Part shown: positions 42,475-52,985 of the stretch, one piece after another
How the letters are laid out: every line of letters begins with the position of its first letter
Numbering within the stretch: position 1 is the stretch's first letter
Origin: Tropicimonas sp. IMCC6043
GTDB lineage: Bacteria; Pseudomonadota; Alphaproteobacteria; Rhodobacterales; Rhodobacteraceae
NCBI RefSeq assembly: GCF_004146235.1
Contig: NZ_SELO01000020.1
Location: forward strand, 1 to 64,000
Direction of reading: 5' to 3'
DNA length: 64,000 nt
Program-made: the position numbers and the translations under genes
Notes under the pieces: model-generated
What the model was told of the DNA's origin: nothing
What the model saw: the letters and a program-made list of their open reading frames with translations, nothing else
Databases searched by the model: none

Positions 42475-44028
42475 CTAGCTGCCTTTCGGGCCGCGGCGCA
42501 TCGCCCTGCGGATCTCGGCGAAACTCGTTGCGCCGATTGCCTGTGCGACGCCGAAATAGCTCACCACGCCCGCAATTATGAGAACCGCGAGCGCGCCGAA
42601 GCGGAGATGCTGAACGTAGAGTGCCTCGCCGAGCAGCTTCTCGGTGCCGAGCAGGGCCGCGCCCATGACCGCCGACGCAATAACGATGCGCTGTGCGCGG
42701 CGCTTGAGGCGCGCGTCTATTGCCGCGGCCTCGCCCATGCCGCGCGAGCCGAGCCAGAGCAGCGCCACCATCGCCCAGCCGGCAAGCGTGGTCGCCCAGG
42801 CGGCGGCCTGGAACCCGATCACGAAGGCGCCGCCGATCGCCACGGCAGCGTTGATGACCATGGCGACCAGCGCGTAATAGAACGGTGTCCGGGTGTTGTG
42901 GCGGGCGAAGTAAAGAGGTTGCAGCACCTTCTGCAGCACGAAGGCGGGCAGCCCGAGCCCGTAGATCGCTGTCACCTGGGCGGTGCGCACGGCCGCCTCC
43001 GCCGAGAAGGCGCCGCGCTGGTAGAGCACTGAGACGATGGGATCGGCGACCAGCGCCAGCGCGGTTGCTGCCGGCAGCGTGAGCAGCAGGGCGAATTCGG
43101 TGGCACGGTTGAAGGCGTCGCGTCCGCCCGCGGTGTCCTTCCCGGCCAGCCGGCGCGAGAGGTCGGGCAGCAGCACCACGCCGATGGCGATGGCAACGAC
43201 GCCGAGTGGAAGCTGGTAGAGCCGGTCTGCCAGGTTCAGATACTGGATCGCGCCGTCGAAATAAGAGGCGACCTGACGGCCGACCAGCAGGTTCACCTGC
43301 ACAACGCCACCGGCGAGCATCGCCGGCAGGGCAACGCGGGCAAGCCGCTTCATGTCCGGCGTGAGACGGGGCCGGCGCGGCAGCAGGCGGAAGCCGGCGC
43401 GCGATGCGGCGGTCCAGACGAGGGCAAACTGCGCGACCCCGGCCACCGGCACCGCCCAGACCAGCCAGGTGCCGAAATCGCCACCCGTGGCCGTTGCGAT
43501 CATCATCGCCGTCACGAGGATCACATTGAGCAGCACAGGCGCCGCGGCAGCCGCCGTGAACCGGCCGGAAGCGTTCAGCACGCCCGAAAGCAACGCGGCG
43601 AGCGAAATGAAGAGAATGTATGGGAAGGCGATGCGGCCGAAATGGACCGCGAGGTCGAAGCGTTCGTCGGCGCGGAAGCCTGAGGCCATGGCGAGCACCA
43701 GCCAGGGCATTGCGGCCTGGGCGACGAGGGTTACCAGGATCACCACCGCGGCGAGGCCGGAGAAGGCGTCCGTGGCGAAGGTCTTCGGCCCGTCGTCGGC
43801 TTCCAGCTTCTTGGAGAAGATCGGCACGAAGGCCATGTTGAACGCGCCCTCGGCAAAGAAGCGTCGGAACATGTTGGGCAGGGAGAAGGCGACGACGAAG
43901 GCCTCGGCCACCGGACCGTCGCCGAGTTGCGCGGCGATGACGATATCGCGCACGAAGCCGAGGATCCGGCTCATCAGCGTCCAGAACCCGACCGTCAGGA
44001 AACCCGCCATCAGGCGGATCGGCTTCAT
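42475..44028 (-). CDS. murJ: Lipid II flippase MurJ
   Basis: 517-residue membrane protein of the MOP superfamily with about fourteen helices, moving lipid II across the inner membrane for peptidoglycan synthesis. The N-terminal stretch GFWTLMSRILGFVRDIVIAA carries the conserved Arg of helix one, and FFAEGAFNMAFVPIF is a MurJ signature. It starts in a 4-nt ATGA overlap with the end of glnD, giving translational coupling. It is the last gene of the lppC-glnD-murJ block. Confidence 0.95.
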   Translation of the reverse strand: MKPIRLMAGFLTVGFWTLMSRILGFVRDIVIAAQLGDGPVAEAFVVAFSLPNMFRRFFAEGAFNMAFVPIFSKKLEADDGPKTFATDAFSGLAAVVILVTLVAQAAMPWLVLAMASGFRADERFDLAVHFGRIAFPYILFISLAALLSGVLNASGRFTAAAAAPVLLNVILVTAMMIATATGGDFGTWLVWAVPVAGVAQFALVWTAASRAGFRLLPRRPRLTPDMKRLARVALPAMLAGGVVQVNLLVGRQVASYFDGAIQYLNLADRLYQLPLGVVAIAIGVVLLPDLSRRLAGKDTAGGRDAFNRATEFALLLTLPAATALALVADPIVSVLYQRGAFSAEAAVRTAQVTAIYGLGLPAFVLQKVLQPLYFARHNTRTPFYYALVAMVINAAVAIGGAFVIGFQAAAWATTLAGWAMVALLWLGSRGMGEAAAIDARLKRRAQRIVIASAVMGAALLGTEKLLGEALYVQHLRFGALAVLIIAGVVSYFGVAQAIGATSFAEIRRAMRRGPKGS

Positions 44029-46841
44029 TCGACCCGTGCCCGCTCGGCGCCGCGCTCGATCGCCGCGATGAGCCGCTTCTCGAGCGTCCGCTGCTTGCTT
44101 TCCGAGTAGATCTTCAGCCCGAACATGTCCTTCACGTAGAAGGTGTCGACCACCTGAGCGCCGTAAGTCGCGATCTGAGCCGAGGAGATGTAGATATGCG
44201 CCGAGGCCAGGGTCCGCGCGAGATCGTAGAGCAGGCCGGGCCGGTCGCGGGTGTCGACCTCGATCAGGGTGTAGATCTCCGAGCCGTCATTGTCGAAATG
44301 CACCGAGGTCGGGAAGCGGAAATCACGCTCGCGCTTCTTCTGCTTGTCGCGCTTGACCAGTGCGTCGCGCGGCACCACCTCGCCGCGGAGCGTCTTGTGG
44401 ATCATCTGCCGGAGCCGCGGCAGGCGTGCGGCCTCGTAGGGTGCCCCGTCGCCGTCCTGGATCCAGAAGGCGGCGGTGGCGTAGCCGTCCTTGGAAGTGT
44501 AGGTCTTGGCGTCGACCACATTGGCGCCGACCAGCGCCAGCGCACCGGCGAGCCGGGCAAAGATCCCGGGGTGGTCGCTGAGCGCGAAACAAGCCCGCGT
44601 CGCGTCGCGATCTGGTTCGGCGGTCAGGTCGATGCGGATCTCGTCATCGGGGATGCCCTTCAGCAGCCGGGCGAAGACGGTATGCGTCGCGTTCGGCAGG
44701 CCCTGCCAGTAGGGCGGGTAATGCCGCTCGATCTCGGCCTCGACGTCATCGGCCGGCCAGTCGTCCAGCGCGGCACGCAGCGCGGCCTGACTCTCCTCGC
44801 CGATATTGTCGCGGTTGAGATCCTCCAGCCCGTTCTCCAACGCCGTCGCGGTCTGCCGGTGCAGAGAGCGCAGGAGCTGCGCCTTCCAATTGTTCCAGAC
44901 ATTCGGGCCGACGCCTCGGATATCGCAGACGGTCAGCACGGTGAGCAGGTCGAGGCGCTTGCGAGTCTTCACCGCCTTGGCGAAATCGGCCACCGTGCGC
45001 GGGTCGGCGATGTCGCGCTTCTGCGCCATGTCCGACATCACCAGATGCGCGCGCACCAGCCATTCGACGGTCTCGACCTCTTCCTCGTCGAGCCCCAGCC
45101 GCTGGCAGACCGGCCGGGCGATGCGGGCACCGAGGACAGAATGGTCCTCCTGCCGGCCCTTGCCGATATCGTGCAGAAGTACGGCGAGGTAGAGAACCCG
45201 GCGGTTGACGCCCTTCTTGAGGATACGTGAGGCAACCGGCAGTTCCTCTACCAGCTCGCCATGCTCGATCCGGGCGAGCACCTTGATGCACTGGATCGTG
45301 TGCTCGTCGACCGTGTAGGCATGGTAGAAATTGAACTGCATCATCGCCACGATGGGCTCGAATTCCGGCAGGAAGGCAGCGAGCACGCCGAGTTCGTTCA
45401 TCCGCCGCAGCGAGCGTTCGGGATTGCCGTGGTCGAGCAGCAGGCCGAGGAAGATCTTCGCCGCCTCGGGCGACCGGCGCATGTCGGCATCGATCAGGTG
45501 CAGGTTGGCGGAGACCAGACGCATGGCGTCGGGGTGGATCAGCGTGTCGGTTCCGAGCGCCTCGTCGAACAGGCGCAGCATATTGAGCTTGTCGGAAAGG
45601 AACGCTTTGTCGTCGACGATCGCCAGCCGGCCGCCCTTGATCTCGAACCCGTCGGAGACCTTCTTGCGGCGGCGGAACAGGCCCGCGAGAACCGGCTCGC
45701 GCTTGGCATGCTGGGTCTCGAGCGCGGTGAGGAAGATCCGCGTCAGCTCGCCGACCCGGGTCGCGTGGCGGAAATAGTCCTGCATGAAATGCTCTACCGC
45801 GCGGCGCCCCGAATGATCGCGGTAGCCGAGCCGCTCGGCCACGGGCACCTGCATGTCGAATGTCAACTGTTCGGCCGCGCGGCCGGCAACGAGGTGCAGG
45901 TGGGCTCGCACTGCCCAGAGGAACGTCTCGGCCTGCTCAAAGGCCCAGTATTCCTCGGGGGTAAAGACGCCGGCCTCGACCAGCTCCTCGATCCGGCCTA
46001 CATTGTTGACGTATTTCGCGATCCAGTAGAGCGATTGCAGGTCTCTCAGCCCGCCCTTGCCCTCCTTCACGTTGGGTTCGAGCATGTAACGCTGTCCGCC
46101 CTGCTTGCGGTGCCGCTCGGCGCGCTCCTGTAGTTTTGCCTCGACGTAATCCTTGCTCGAGGCGCTGAACAGCTCCTGCCAGAGCCGGTGGGTCAGCGTA
46201 TCGGTCAGCTCCGGGTCACCGTCGACATGGCGCATTTCCAGAAGCGAGGTCCGGATGGTGAAATCCTCCCGCCCGAGCCGGAGGCATTCGCGGATCGTGC
46301 GGGTGGAATGCCCGACCTTCAGGCGCATGTCCCAGAGGATATAGAGCATCTCTTCGACGATCGCCTCGATGCGGGGCGTGATCCTGTCGGTGGAGAGGAA
46401 CAGCAGGTCGACATCGGAATGGGGAGCCATCTCGCCACGGCCATAGCCGCCGACGGCGATGACCGCCATATGCTGGGCCGAGGCGTCCGCGCCGTCCTCG
46501 ACCAGCAGGAACTTTGCGGTCCAGAAGGCGGACCGGACGATGCAGTCGGTGAGCCAGGCATAGGAATGCACCAGCGGGCGGGAAGCGCGCGGCGATTTCT
46601 CGAATCCCGCCTCGATCGCGGCGCGGCCGCGGGTGAGCGCTTCGGAGAGGATCGCCGTCGCACGCGCCCGTCGTCCGGTACCGACGCCGCCCTGCACGGC
46701 TTCGGCGAGGCGCTCGGAGAGACCGGTTGCGTCGAAGATCTCCTCTGTGGGACAGATGAGATCGGTAGGGGCGGGCGGGGTCGTGGGCCCGCGCTCCGGC
46801 TCAGAAGCCGAAGCCGCCGAAGCTCTTGGGGGCAGGGTCAA
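44025..46841 (-). CDS. glnD: Bifunctional PII uridylyltransferase/uridylyl-removing enzyme GlnD
   Basis: 938-residue nitrogen sensor that uridylylates and deuridylylates PII. The nucleotidyltransferase domain shows GGYGRGEMAPHSDVDLLFL with its catalytic Asp pair. The HD domain (VLLHDIGKGRQEDHS) performs uridylyl removal. Two ACT domains in the C-terminal third (around GIFARLAGALALVGANV and GLLYDLARTLASAHI) sense glutamine. The ATG at 46841 lies inside the end of the lppC gene (41-nt overlap), which makes the precise start less certain. Its end overlaps murJ. Confidence 0.95.
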   Translation of the reverse strand: MTLPPRASAASASEPERGPTTPPAPTDLICPTEEIFDATGLSERLAEAVQGGVGTGRRARATAILSEALTRGRAAIEAGFEKSPRASRPLVHSYAWLTDCIVRSAFWTAKFLLVEDGADASAQHMAVIAVGGYGRGEMAPHSDVDLLFLSTDRITPRIEAIVEEMLYILWDMRLKVGHSTRTIRECLRLGREDFTIRTSLLEMRHVDGDPELTDTLTHRLWQELFSASSKDYVEAKLQERAERHRKQGGQRYMLEPNVKEGKGGLRDLQSLYWIAKYVNNVGRIEELVEAGVFTPEEYWAFEQAETFLWAVRAHLHLVAGRAAEQLTFDMQVPVAERLGYRDHSGRRAVEHFMQDYFRHATRVGELTRIFLTALETQHAKREPVLAGLFRRRKKVSDGFEIKGGRLAIVDDKAFLSDKLNMLRLFDEALGTDTLIHPDAMRLVSANLHLIDADMRRSPEAAKIFLGLLLDHGNPERSLRRMNELGVLAAFLPEFEPIVAMMQFNFYHAYTVDEHTIQCIKVLARIEHGELVEELPVASRILKKGVNRRVLYLAVLLHDIGKGRQEDHSVLGARIARPVCQRLGLDEEEVETVEWLVRAHLVMSDMAQKRDIADPRTVADFAKAVKTRKRLDLLTVLTVCDIRGVGPNVWNNWKAQLLRSLHRQTATALENGLEDLNRDNIGEESQAALRAALDDWPADDVEAEIERHYPPYWQGLPNATHTVFARLLKGIPDDEIRIDLTAEPDRDATRACFALSDHPGIFARLAGALALVGANVVDAKTYTSKDGYATAAFWIQDGDGAPYEAARLPRLRQMIHKTLRGEVVPRDALVKRDKQKKRERDFRFPTSVHFDNDGSEIYTLIEVDTRDRPGLLYDLARTLASAHIYISSAQIATYGAQVVDTFYVKDMFGLKIYSESKQRTLEKRLIAAIERGAERARVE

Positions 46842-47970
46842 TGACGGTCACCTGGTTGTTCTGGATCTGGCCGACGGCAAGGCCGCGCTGGTTGGTGCCG
46901 TCGGGGCGAAGGCGGAAGATGCCGTTGACGCCGACGAAACCCGATCCCTGCGTGAGCGCCGCTCGGGTGAGCGCATCGGACTTGCCGCTGCCTACAAGTG
47001 CACCGATCGCGGCGATACCGTCATAGGCCAGCCCCGCCAGCGGGTGAGGCGCACTGCCATAGGCGCCGGCATAGCGGTTCACGAAATTCTGGCTCAGCGC
47101 GGGGTCGGGCATGGCGAACCAGGCGCCCTGGAGGCCGGGCTGCGAGAGCGCCTCGGGAGGGATATCGAGCCGTGTCAGACCGATGAAACGGACCTCGGCC
47201 GACGAGACGCCGTTCTCGGGCAGGAGCTGCGCGAGGAAGGGCATGGCGCCGGCGTTATCCGAGGTGAAGAAGACAGCATTGGCGCCCGAGGCCTGAACCT
47301 GCGAGGCGATCTGCGGCACGGCGGCGACGAGGCCCTGCTGGGACAATTCGAAAGAGGCGTTGCCCGCGAGCGTGGCGCGGCTTCCGGAAATCGCGCGGGC
47401 GATCGCGTCGCGACCGACCTCTTCGGCGGTCGACCTTGCGTTGACAACGAAGATTCGGCCATTGCCGCGCGAGGCGGCGTATCTCACCAGCCGGTCGGCG
47501 GTGTTATCGAAGGTGTTGCCGAGGACAAAGACGTTGCCGCCGGCGATGGCCGGGTTGTTCGAGAAGGAGAGCACGTTGAGACCCTCGCCCGCGACAGTTC
47601 GGCCGGCGGCATTTGCCGCTTCGGAATAGAGCGGGCCGAGCAGGATCTTGGCGCCATCGGCGGCGGCCTGGCTGGCCGCGGCGGTTGCGCCGCCGGCGTT
47701 GCCGCCTGTCGGATAGACGCGCAGGTCGATCTTGACGCCCTGCAAGTCGGCAATGGCGAGCCGCGCGGCGTTCTCAAGGCTGCGCGAGACGACTGCGTCG
47801 CCGCCGGCCCCGCCAGGGACGAGAAGCGCGACCGGAACGGCGGCGCCGGTGTCGATCGAAGGGCCGGATCCGCCGGTGGACACGGCGTTGCAGGCGCTCA
47901 GGAACAGCGCGGCGGCGAGGGCGAGGCCGCGTCCCGGCAGGGATCGGGGAAGTCTCAGGGCGGAAAACAT
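46801..47970 (-). CDS. Penicillin-binding-protein activator lipoprotein (LppC/LpoA-like)
   Basis: 389-residue lipoprotein: LFLSACNAV with lipobox Cys27 after a hydrophobic leader. The rest is a periplasmic binding-protein-like fold of the LppC/YraM family (KILLGPLYSEAANAAG, then VLSFSNNPAIAGGNVF). E. coli LpoA activates PBP1A; short relatives like this in alphaproteobacteria lack the N-terminal TPR part, so the PBP role is inferred. It is divergent from rsmI, as in many proteobacteria, and its 3' end overlaps glnD. Confidence 0.85.
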   Translation of the reverse strand: MFSALRLPRSLPGRGLALAAALFLSACNAVSTGGSGPSIDTGAAVPVALLVPGGAGGDAVVSRSLENAARLAIADLQGVKIDLRVYPTGGNAGGATAAASQAAADGAKILLGPLYSEAANAAGRTVAGEGLNVLSFSNNPAIAGGNVFVLGNTFDNTADRLVRYAASRGNGRIFVVNARSTAEEVGRDAIARAISGSRATLAGNASFELSQQGLVAAVPQIASQVQASGANAVFFTSDNAGAMPFLAQLLPENGVSSAEVRFIGLTRLDIPPEALSQPGLQGAWFAMPDPALSQNFVNRYAGAYGSAPHPLAGLAYDGIAAIGALVGSGKSDALTRAALTQGSGFVGVNGIFRLRPDGTNQRGLAVGQIQNNQVTVIDPAPKSFGGFGF

Positions 47971-48062
47971 GGGTTAAATCTCGCTCTTCCAGGTCGGACC
48001 GGGTATGGGGAAACGCAGTTCCCGGGCGCGGCAGACCCTAAGACGTGGAGGACGGCAAGTAA

Positions 48063-48947
48063 ATGACCCAGAACCCGCCGGGACAGGTGTTTCGCGAAAC
48101 GTCGCTCGACCCCGGACTTCATTTCGTCGCCACGCCGATTGGCAATGCCCGCGATATCACCCTGCGCGCGCTCGATATCCTCGCCTCGGCCGATGTCATC
48201 GCCGCCGAGGACACCCGCACCGCGCGTCACCTCATGGAACTGCACGGTGTTCCGCTGCGGGGCCGGCAGATGCTGGCCTATCACGACCACAACGGAGCGG
48301 CGATGCGCCCGAGGATTCTTGCCGCGATCCGCGACGGTCGCGCGGTCGCCTATGCTTCCGAGGCCGGCATGCCGTTGGTGGCCGATCCGGGCTACCAACT
48401 CGCCCGCGCCGTCATCGATGCCGGCCTGAAGGTGACATGCGCGCCGGGGCCGTCGGCGGCGCTGGCGGCGCTGGCCCTGTCGGGCCTGCCCTCCGACCGC
48501 TTCCTGTTCGCGGGGTTCCCGCCGGCCGCGGCTGGTGCACGCCGAAAATGGCTCGCAGGGCTGGCGGATGTGGAGGCGACGCTTCTGATCTTCGAATCGC
48601 CCAGGCGGATTCACCGAATGTTGGCAGAATCCTGCGAAAGCTTCGGACGGGATCGGCCGGCTGCGGTCTGCCGGGAACTGACGAAACGATTCGAGGAGGT
48701 TAAACGCGGCACGCTCGGCGAACTCGTCGAGCGGCTCGAGAGCAAAACGATCAAGGGCGAGATCGTCCTCGTCGTCGATCGTCCCGCCGAGGTGGAAACC
48801 GACTCGGCGGATATCGAGGCGGCGCTTGGAGAGGCGCTCGGGGAGATGTCATTGAAACAGGCGGCGGCGGCGGTTGCCGAGCGTTTCGGAGCAAGCAAGA
48901 GAGATGTCTACCAAATGGCATTGGCGCTGAAGGAGCGAAACGGATGA
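48063..48947 (+). CDS. rsmI: 16S rRNA (cytidine1402-2'-O)-methyltransferase
   Basis: 294-residue SAM-dependent methyltransferase that modifies C1402 of 16S rRNA. The TP_methylase core begins HFVATPIGNARDITLRALD, followed by EDTRTARHL and SEAGMPLVADPG, all typical. The C-terminal part (KQAAAAVAERFGASKRDVYQ) is the family's small helical domain. It is divergent from lppC and overlaps yraN by 4 nt (ATGA). Confidence 0.95.
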   Translation: MTQNPPGQVFRETSLDPGLHFVATPIGNARDITLRALDILASADVIAAEDTRTARHLMELHGVPLRGRQMLAYHDHNGAAMRPRILAAIRDGRAVAYASEAGMPLVADPGYQLARAVIDAGLKVTCAPGPSAALAALALSGLPSDRFLFAGFPPAAAGARRKWLAGLADVEATLLIFESPRRIHRMLAESCESFGRDRPAAVCRELTKRFEEVKRGTLGELVERLESKTIKGEIVLVVDRPAEVETDSADIEAALGEALGEMSLKQAAAAVAERFGASKRDVYQMALALKERNG

Positions 48948-49345
48948 GCGCAGGCGGCGGGCTGCCCTTAGGGGAAACGCTGCGGCGGAAGTCGCGCGGT
49001 GCCCGATCCTATCACGCGGGCCGGGCGGCCGAGGAGATTGCGGAGCGCTATTACACGGGCCGGGACCAGCGGGTGCGGGAGCGGCGCTGGCGCGGCGCCG
49101 CAGGCGAGATCGACCTGATTGTAGAGGACGGGGATGGGCTGATCTTCGTCGAAGTCAAGGCCTCGGAGGACTTCGCCCAGGCCGCGGCACAGGTGAGCGC
49201 GCGCCAGATCGGCCGGATCAGTGCGGCTGCGGCGGAATATCTCGAGCGGATGCCGAGCGGGCAGGCGACCGAGGTTAGGTTCGATGTGGGCCTGGTGGAT
49301 CGGCGTGGCCGGCTCGAAGTCCTGGAGGCCGCGTTCGGCATCTGA
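48944..49345 (+). CDS. YraN/UPF0102 endonuclease-fold protein
   Basis: 133-residue protein of the UPF0102 family with a restriction-endonuclease-like fold: [20 protein letters not shown] contains the D-ExK catalytic pattern. It sits between rsmI and gshB as in many proteobacteria. The cellular target is unknown; a nucleic-acid role is inferred from the fold. Confidence 0.9.
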   Translation: MSAGGGLPLGETLRRKSRGARSYHAGRAAEEIAERYYTGRDQRVRERRWRGAAGEIDLIVEDGDGLIFVEVKASEDFAQAAAQVSARQIGRISAAAAEYLERMPSGQATEVRFDVGLVDRRGRLEVLEAAFGI

Positions 49346-49419
49346 CACCTTTGCGCCGGATGTGGTGGACAGTCCGCGGCAAACGGGCAAATAAGAGGCG
49401 AACCAGCGTAGGAGCCAGC

Positions 49420-50364
49420 ATGCCCCTGAAGATCGCCTTCCAGATGGATCCGGTCACCGCCGTCAATATCGACGCGGACAGCACATTTCGTCTCGCCGAA
49501 GAGGCGCAGGCCCGCGGCCACGAGCTTTATTTCCACATGGTCGACGGGCTGAGCTGGCGCGATGGCAGGGTCGTCGCGCGCGCTCGAAAAATGGAGGTCC
49601 GCCGCGTCTATGGCGACCACGTAACGCTGGGCGAGGAAGAGGAGATCGATCTCGCGACGATGGACGTGGTCTGGCTTCGCCAGGATCCGCCCTTCGACAT
49701 GGGCTATATCACCAACACGCATCTTCTGGAGCAGCTCATGCCGGAGGTGCTGGTGGTCAACGATCCCTTCTGGGTCCGGAACTGCCCGGAAAAGCTTCTC
49801 GTGCTGCAGTTTCCCGAGCTGATTCCGCCGACGATGATCGCACGCGACCTCGCCGACCTGCGCGCCTTCAAGCACCAGCACGGCGACATCATCCTCAAGC
49901 CGCTCTATGGCAACGGGGGTGCCGGAGTCTTTCGTCTCGATCCGAACGACCGCAACCTCGCCTCCCTGCACGAACTGTTTGCCGGGTTCAGCCGCGAGCC
50001 GCTGATCGCGCAGAAATTCATCCCCGACGTCTCCAACGGGGACAAGCGGGTGATCCTCGTCGATGGCGAGCCAGTGGGGGCGATCAACCGTGTGCCGGCG
50101 GAGGGCGAGACCCGGTCGAACATGCATGTGGGCGGGCGCCCCGAAAAGGTCAGCCTGTCGGAGCGCGACCTCGAGATCTGTGCGGCCATCGGCCCGCTTC
50201 TGCGCGAGCGCGGGCAGATTTTCGTCGGTATCGACGTGATCGGCGACTACCTGACAGAAATCAACGTGACCTCGCCGACCGGCATCCAGGAGCTTGAACG
50301 GTTCGACGGCGTGAACGTGGCCGAGAAGATATGGCAGGTGATCGAAGCGAAGCGAGCCGGGTGA
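49420..50364 (+). CDS. gshB: Glutathione synthetase
   Basis: 314-residue ATP-grasp enzyme joining gamma-glutamylcysteine and glycine. The N-terminal [20 protein letters not shown] and the central [15 protein letters not shown]-binding loop match GshB, as does the C-terminal [12 protein letters not shown]. The ATG at 49420 has AGGAG upstream; the earlier open frame is not conserved. Its stop overlaps the GTG of the next gene. Confidence 0.96.
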   Translation: MPLKIAFQMDPVTAVNIDADSTFRLAEEAQARGHELYFHMVDGLSWRDGRVVARARKMEVRRVYGDHVTLGEEEEIDLATMDVVWLRQDPPFDMGYITNTHLLEQLMPEVLVVNDPFWVRNCPEKLLVLQFPELIPPTMIARDLADLRAFKHQHGDIILKPLYGNGGAGVFRLDPNDRNLASLHELFAGFSREPLIAQKFIPDVSNGDKRVILVDGEPVGAINRVPAEGETRSNMHVGGRPEKVSLSERDLEICAAIGPLLRERGQIFVGIDVIGDYLTEINVTSPTGIQELERFDGVNVAEKIWQVIEAKRAG

Positions 50365-51257
50365 GCCGCCGCCTCCGGATCCTGAACGTCTTGCTGCGAA
50401 GCGTGGTAAAGCCACGCCTTGCAGCAACCAAGACCCCGGAGCAGGCGGAGGCCGATTTCGCGCGGTTCGCCCGGTTCGTGCTGCGCGCTCCGCGCGGCCT
50501 CCACTGCGAGCGGCGCGCCGGTCTGCCCGAACTTCAGTGGATCTGTGCTGACCCGACGGCCGACCGTCCAGTGCTGCTCTATTTCCACGGCGGCGGATAT
50601 ATCTCCGGCAGCCCGCGCGCATATAGGGGCATGCTCGGACGCCTGTCACAGTTGAGCGGGGTCAAGGTTGCCGCCGCGGCCTACCGGCTCGCGCCGGACC
50701 ACCCGGCCCCGGCTCAGTTCGAAGATGCGAAAGCCGTGCACGACTCGCTCTTGGCGGAGGGGTTCCGGCCGGACGAGATCATCCTCGGCGGCGACAGCGC
50801 CGGCGGTGGCCTGGCGCTCGCACTTCTCGCCGATCTCTGCGCGCGCGACCGCCACCCGGCCGGCGCATTCGCTATCTCGCCTTGGGTCGACCTTACGCTC
50901 TCCGGCGCGAGCATGGTCGAGAATGCGGCGCGCGATCCGCTGCTGCCGGCGGACCGAGCCGACGACCTCGTCGGTTTCGTTCTTGGGGGCATCGCGGCGG
51001 ATGATCCGCGCGTGTCGCCGCTCTTCGCCGCCTTCGCGGACCCACCGCCGGTGCGGCTGCATGTCGGGACGACCGAGATCCTGCGCGACGACTCCCGCCG
51101 AATGGAGGCGCATCTTCGGGCGGCGGGTGGCCGTGTCTCGCTGCGGGAGTGGCCCGAGGCGCCGCATCTCTGGCCAATCTTCGACGGCTATATTCCGGAG
51201 GCACGGGAGACGCTCGAGGATCTGGCGGAATTCATCCGAGCGCTTGACGCGCCCTGA
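50361..51257 (+). CDS. Alpha/beta hydrolase of the hormone-sensitive-lipase (HSL) family
   Basis: 298-residue esterase. The HGGG oxyanion motif is in [17 protein letters not shown] (about residue 76), the nucleophile in [10 protein letters not shown] (about 145), and the catalytic Asp and His in the C-terminal [10 protein letters not shown] and APHLWPIF. There is no signal peptide. It acts on short-chain acyl or aryl esters; the substrate is unknown. The GTG at 50361 overlaps the gshB stop (GTGA). It converges on comM with a shared hairpin. Confidence 0.85.
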   Translation: MSRRLRILNVLLRSVVKPRLAATKTPEQAEADFARFARFVLRAPRGLHCERRAGLPELQWICADPTADRPVLLYFHGGGYISGSPRAYRGMLGRLSQLSGVKVAAAAYRLAPDHPAPAQFEDAKAVHDSLLAEGFRPDEIILGGDSAGGGLALALLADLCARDRHPAGAFAISPWVDLTLSGASMVENAARDPLLPADRADDLVGFVLGGIAADDPRVSPLFAAFADPPPVRLHVGTTEILRDDSRRMEAHLRAAGGRVSLREWPEAPHLWPIFDGYIPEARETLEDLAEFIRALDAP

Positions 51258-51275
51258 GAAGTATCGGGCGCGTCA
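51245..51275. terminator. Bidirectional hairpin across the convergent hydrolase/comM stops
   Basis: TGACGCGCCC (51245-51254) pairs perfectly with GGGCGCGTCA (51266-51275) around an 11-nt loop. The left arm lies at the very end of the hydrolase gene, whose TGA (51255-51257) starts the loop, and the right arm contains the comM stop. One stem could therefore serve both transcripts. There is no T-run, so Rho-independent termination is not certain. Confidence 0.5.
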
Positions 51276-52787
51276 GGCCAGCGTGCCGATGGCGAGCCGG
51301 AAGCTGGCGGCCTCGGCTATATGGCGGCGCAGTACCCGCGGGCTCGCGTCGAGATCCGCAATGGTACGGGCAACTCGGAGGACGCGGTGATAGCCGCGCG
51401 CGGTCAGTCCCATCCGTTCGGCCAGCTTCTGCAACAGGTCCCGTCCCTCGGCGTCCGGCGCGGCGATCTCGTCAAGCAGGGCGCCCTCCGCATCGGAGTT
51501 GACCCGCGCCGTGGAATGCGTCGCGAAACGGGCGGCCTGCCGGTCGCGCGCAGCGAGGACGCGCGCGGCGATCTCGGCCGTGCCCTCGGTGGGTGGCGGC
51601 AGGTCGAGATCGGTGTAGGCCACCGGCGGCACCTCGATCCTGAGGTTGATCCGGTCCATCAGCGGCCCTGAGATGCGCCCCAGGTAGTCTTCTCCGCAGG
51701 TTGGCACGCGCGGGCAGGCACGGCTGGCGTCGGCGAGATGGCCGCAGCGGCAGGGATTGGCGGCGGCGACCAGCATGAAACGGCAGGGATAGCGGACATG
51801 GGCGTTGGCGCGGGCGACGACGACTTCGCCGGTCTCGATCGGCTGGCGGAGCGTGTCGAGCACCTGACGGGAAAACTCCGGCAACTCGTCGAGGAACAGA
51901 ACGCCATTGTGGGCCAGGCTGATCTCGCCCGGGCGCGCACCACGCCCACCTCCGGCGATCGCGGCCATCGAGGCGGTGTGGTGCGGTTCGCGGAACGGGC
52001 GGTCGCGCGAGATGCCACCCTCCTTCAGCAGTCCGGCCAGGGAGTGGATCATCGAGGTTTCGAGCGCCTCGGTTGCGTCGAGTGGCGGCAGGATGCCCGG
52101 CAGGCGCGCCGCCAGCATGGACTTGCCGGAGCCCGGCGCGCCGACCAGCAGGACGTGGTGACGCCCCGCCGCGGCGATCTCGATGGCGCGCTTGGCCCGC
52201 TCCTGTCCTTTCACCTCGCGGAAGTCGCGGCTGCGATCAGCAGCGCGGACCTCGCCGGGAGCGGCCGGGCGGAGCGGCGTCTGGCCAGTGAAATGGGCGA
52301 CGGCGGCCGCGAGCGTGTCGGGGGCGAAGACAGTCGTGCCGCCGACCCAGGCCGCCTCTGGGCCGCAGGCGCGCGGGCAGAGCAACGCGCGCTCCTCCTC
52401 GGCCGCGGCCATCGCGGCGGGAAGTGCGCCGAGAACTGGCACGAGGCTGCCGTCGAGCGACAGCTCGCCCAGTGCGACAATCTGTTCCACCTCCTCGGCA
52501 GGCACGATCTCGAGAGCTGCCAGCAGCGCCATGGCGATCGGCAAGTCGAAATGCGAACCTTCCTTGGGCAGGTCGGCGGGCGAGAGATTGATGGTGATGC
52601 GGCGCGAGGGGAGCGCCACGGCGAGGCTCTGCAGCGCCGCGCGGACCCGTTCCCGCGCCTCGCTCACGGCCTTGTCCGGCAGGCCCACGATGGAAAAAGC
52701 CGGCAGGCCCGCGGTGACCGCGCATTGCACTTCGACCGGGCGCGCCTCGACGCCGTCGAAAGCCACCGTATGCGCTCGTGAAACCAT
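51273..52787 (-). CDS. comM: ComM/YifB family Mg-chelatase-like AAA ATPase
   Basis: 504-residue AAA+ protein. The Walker A is GAPGSGKS (216-223), preceded by the N-terminal ChlI-type domain (KAVSEARERVRAAL). A Cys-rich insert (NPCRCG, then ACPRVPTCGEDYLGRISGP) is characteristic of the family. ComM drives branch migration during natural transformation in competent bacteria, and the gene is widespread even where competence is unproven. The start at 52787 gives the family's usual N-terminus. Confidence 0.93.
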   Translation of the reverse strand: MVSRAHTVAFDGVEARPVEVQCAVTAGLPAFSIVGLPDKAVSEARERVRAALQSLAVALPSRRITINLSPADLPKEGSHFDLPIAMALLAALEIVPAEEVEQIVALGELSLDGSLVPVLGALPAAMAAAEEERALLCPRACGPEAAWVGGTTVFAPDTLAAAVAHFTGQTPLRPAAPGEVRAADRSRDFREVKGQERAKRAIEIAAAGRHHVLLVGAPGSGKSMLAARLPGILPPLDATEALETSMIHSLAGLLKEGGISRDRPFREPHHTASMAAIAGGGRGARPGEISLAHNGVLFLDELPEFSRQVLDTLRQPIETGEVVVARANAHVRYPCRFMLVAAANPCRCGHLADASRACPRVPTCGEDYLGRISGPLMDRINLRIEVPPVAYTDLDLPPPTEGTAEIAARVLAARDRQAARFATHSTARVNSDAEGALLDEIAAPDAEGRDLLQKLAERMGLTARGYHRVLRVARTIADLDASPRVLRRHIAEAASFRLAIGTLA

Positions 52788-52985
52788 CCTCGTTCCCTCT
52801 GGTAACCACCCGTAAACTCATTCGGTGAACGCGGTTGAGATTTCGTTAAGTGTTTCTGCCTAGACCCAAGGAGAGCGACTGCGGCGTGGATCGTGGCCGC
52901 GCCGGAAATGGGCGGGATTTATCCTGATTTCGTCGGATATTGGCCACAAATCCGGATCAACTGTGAGGCAACAGATGTGGTAACG

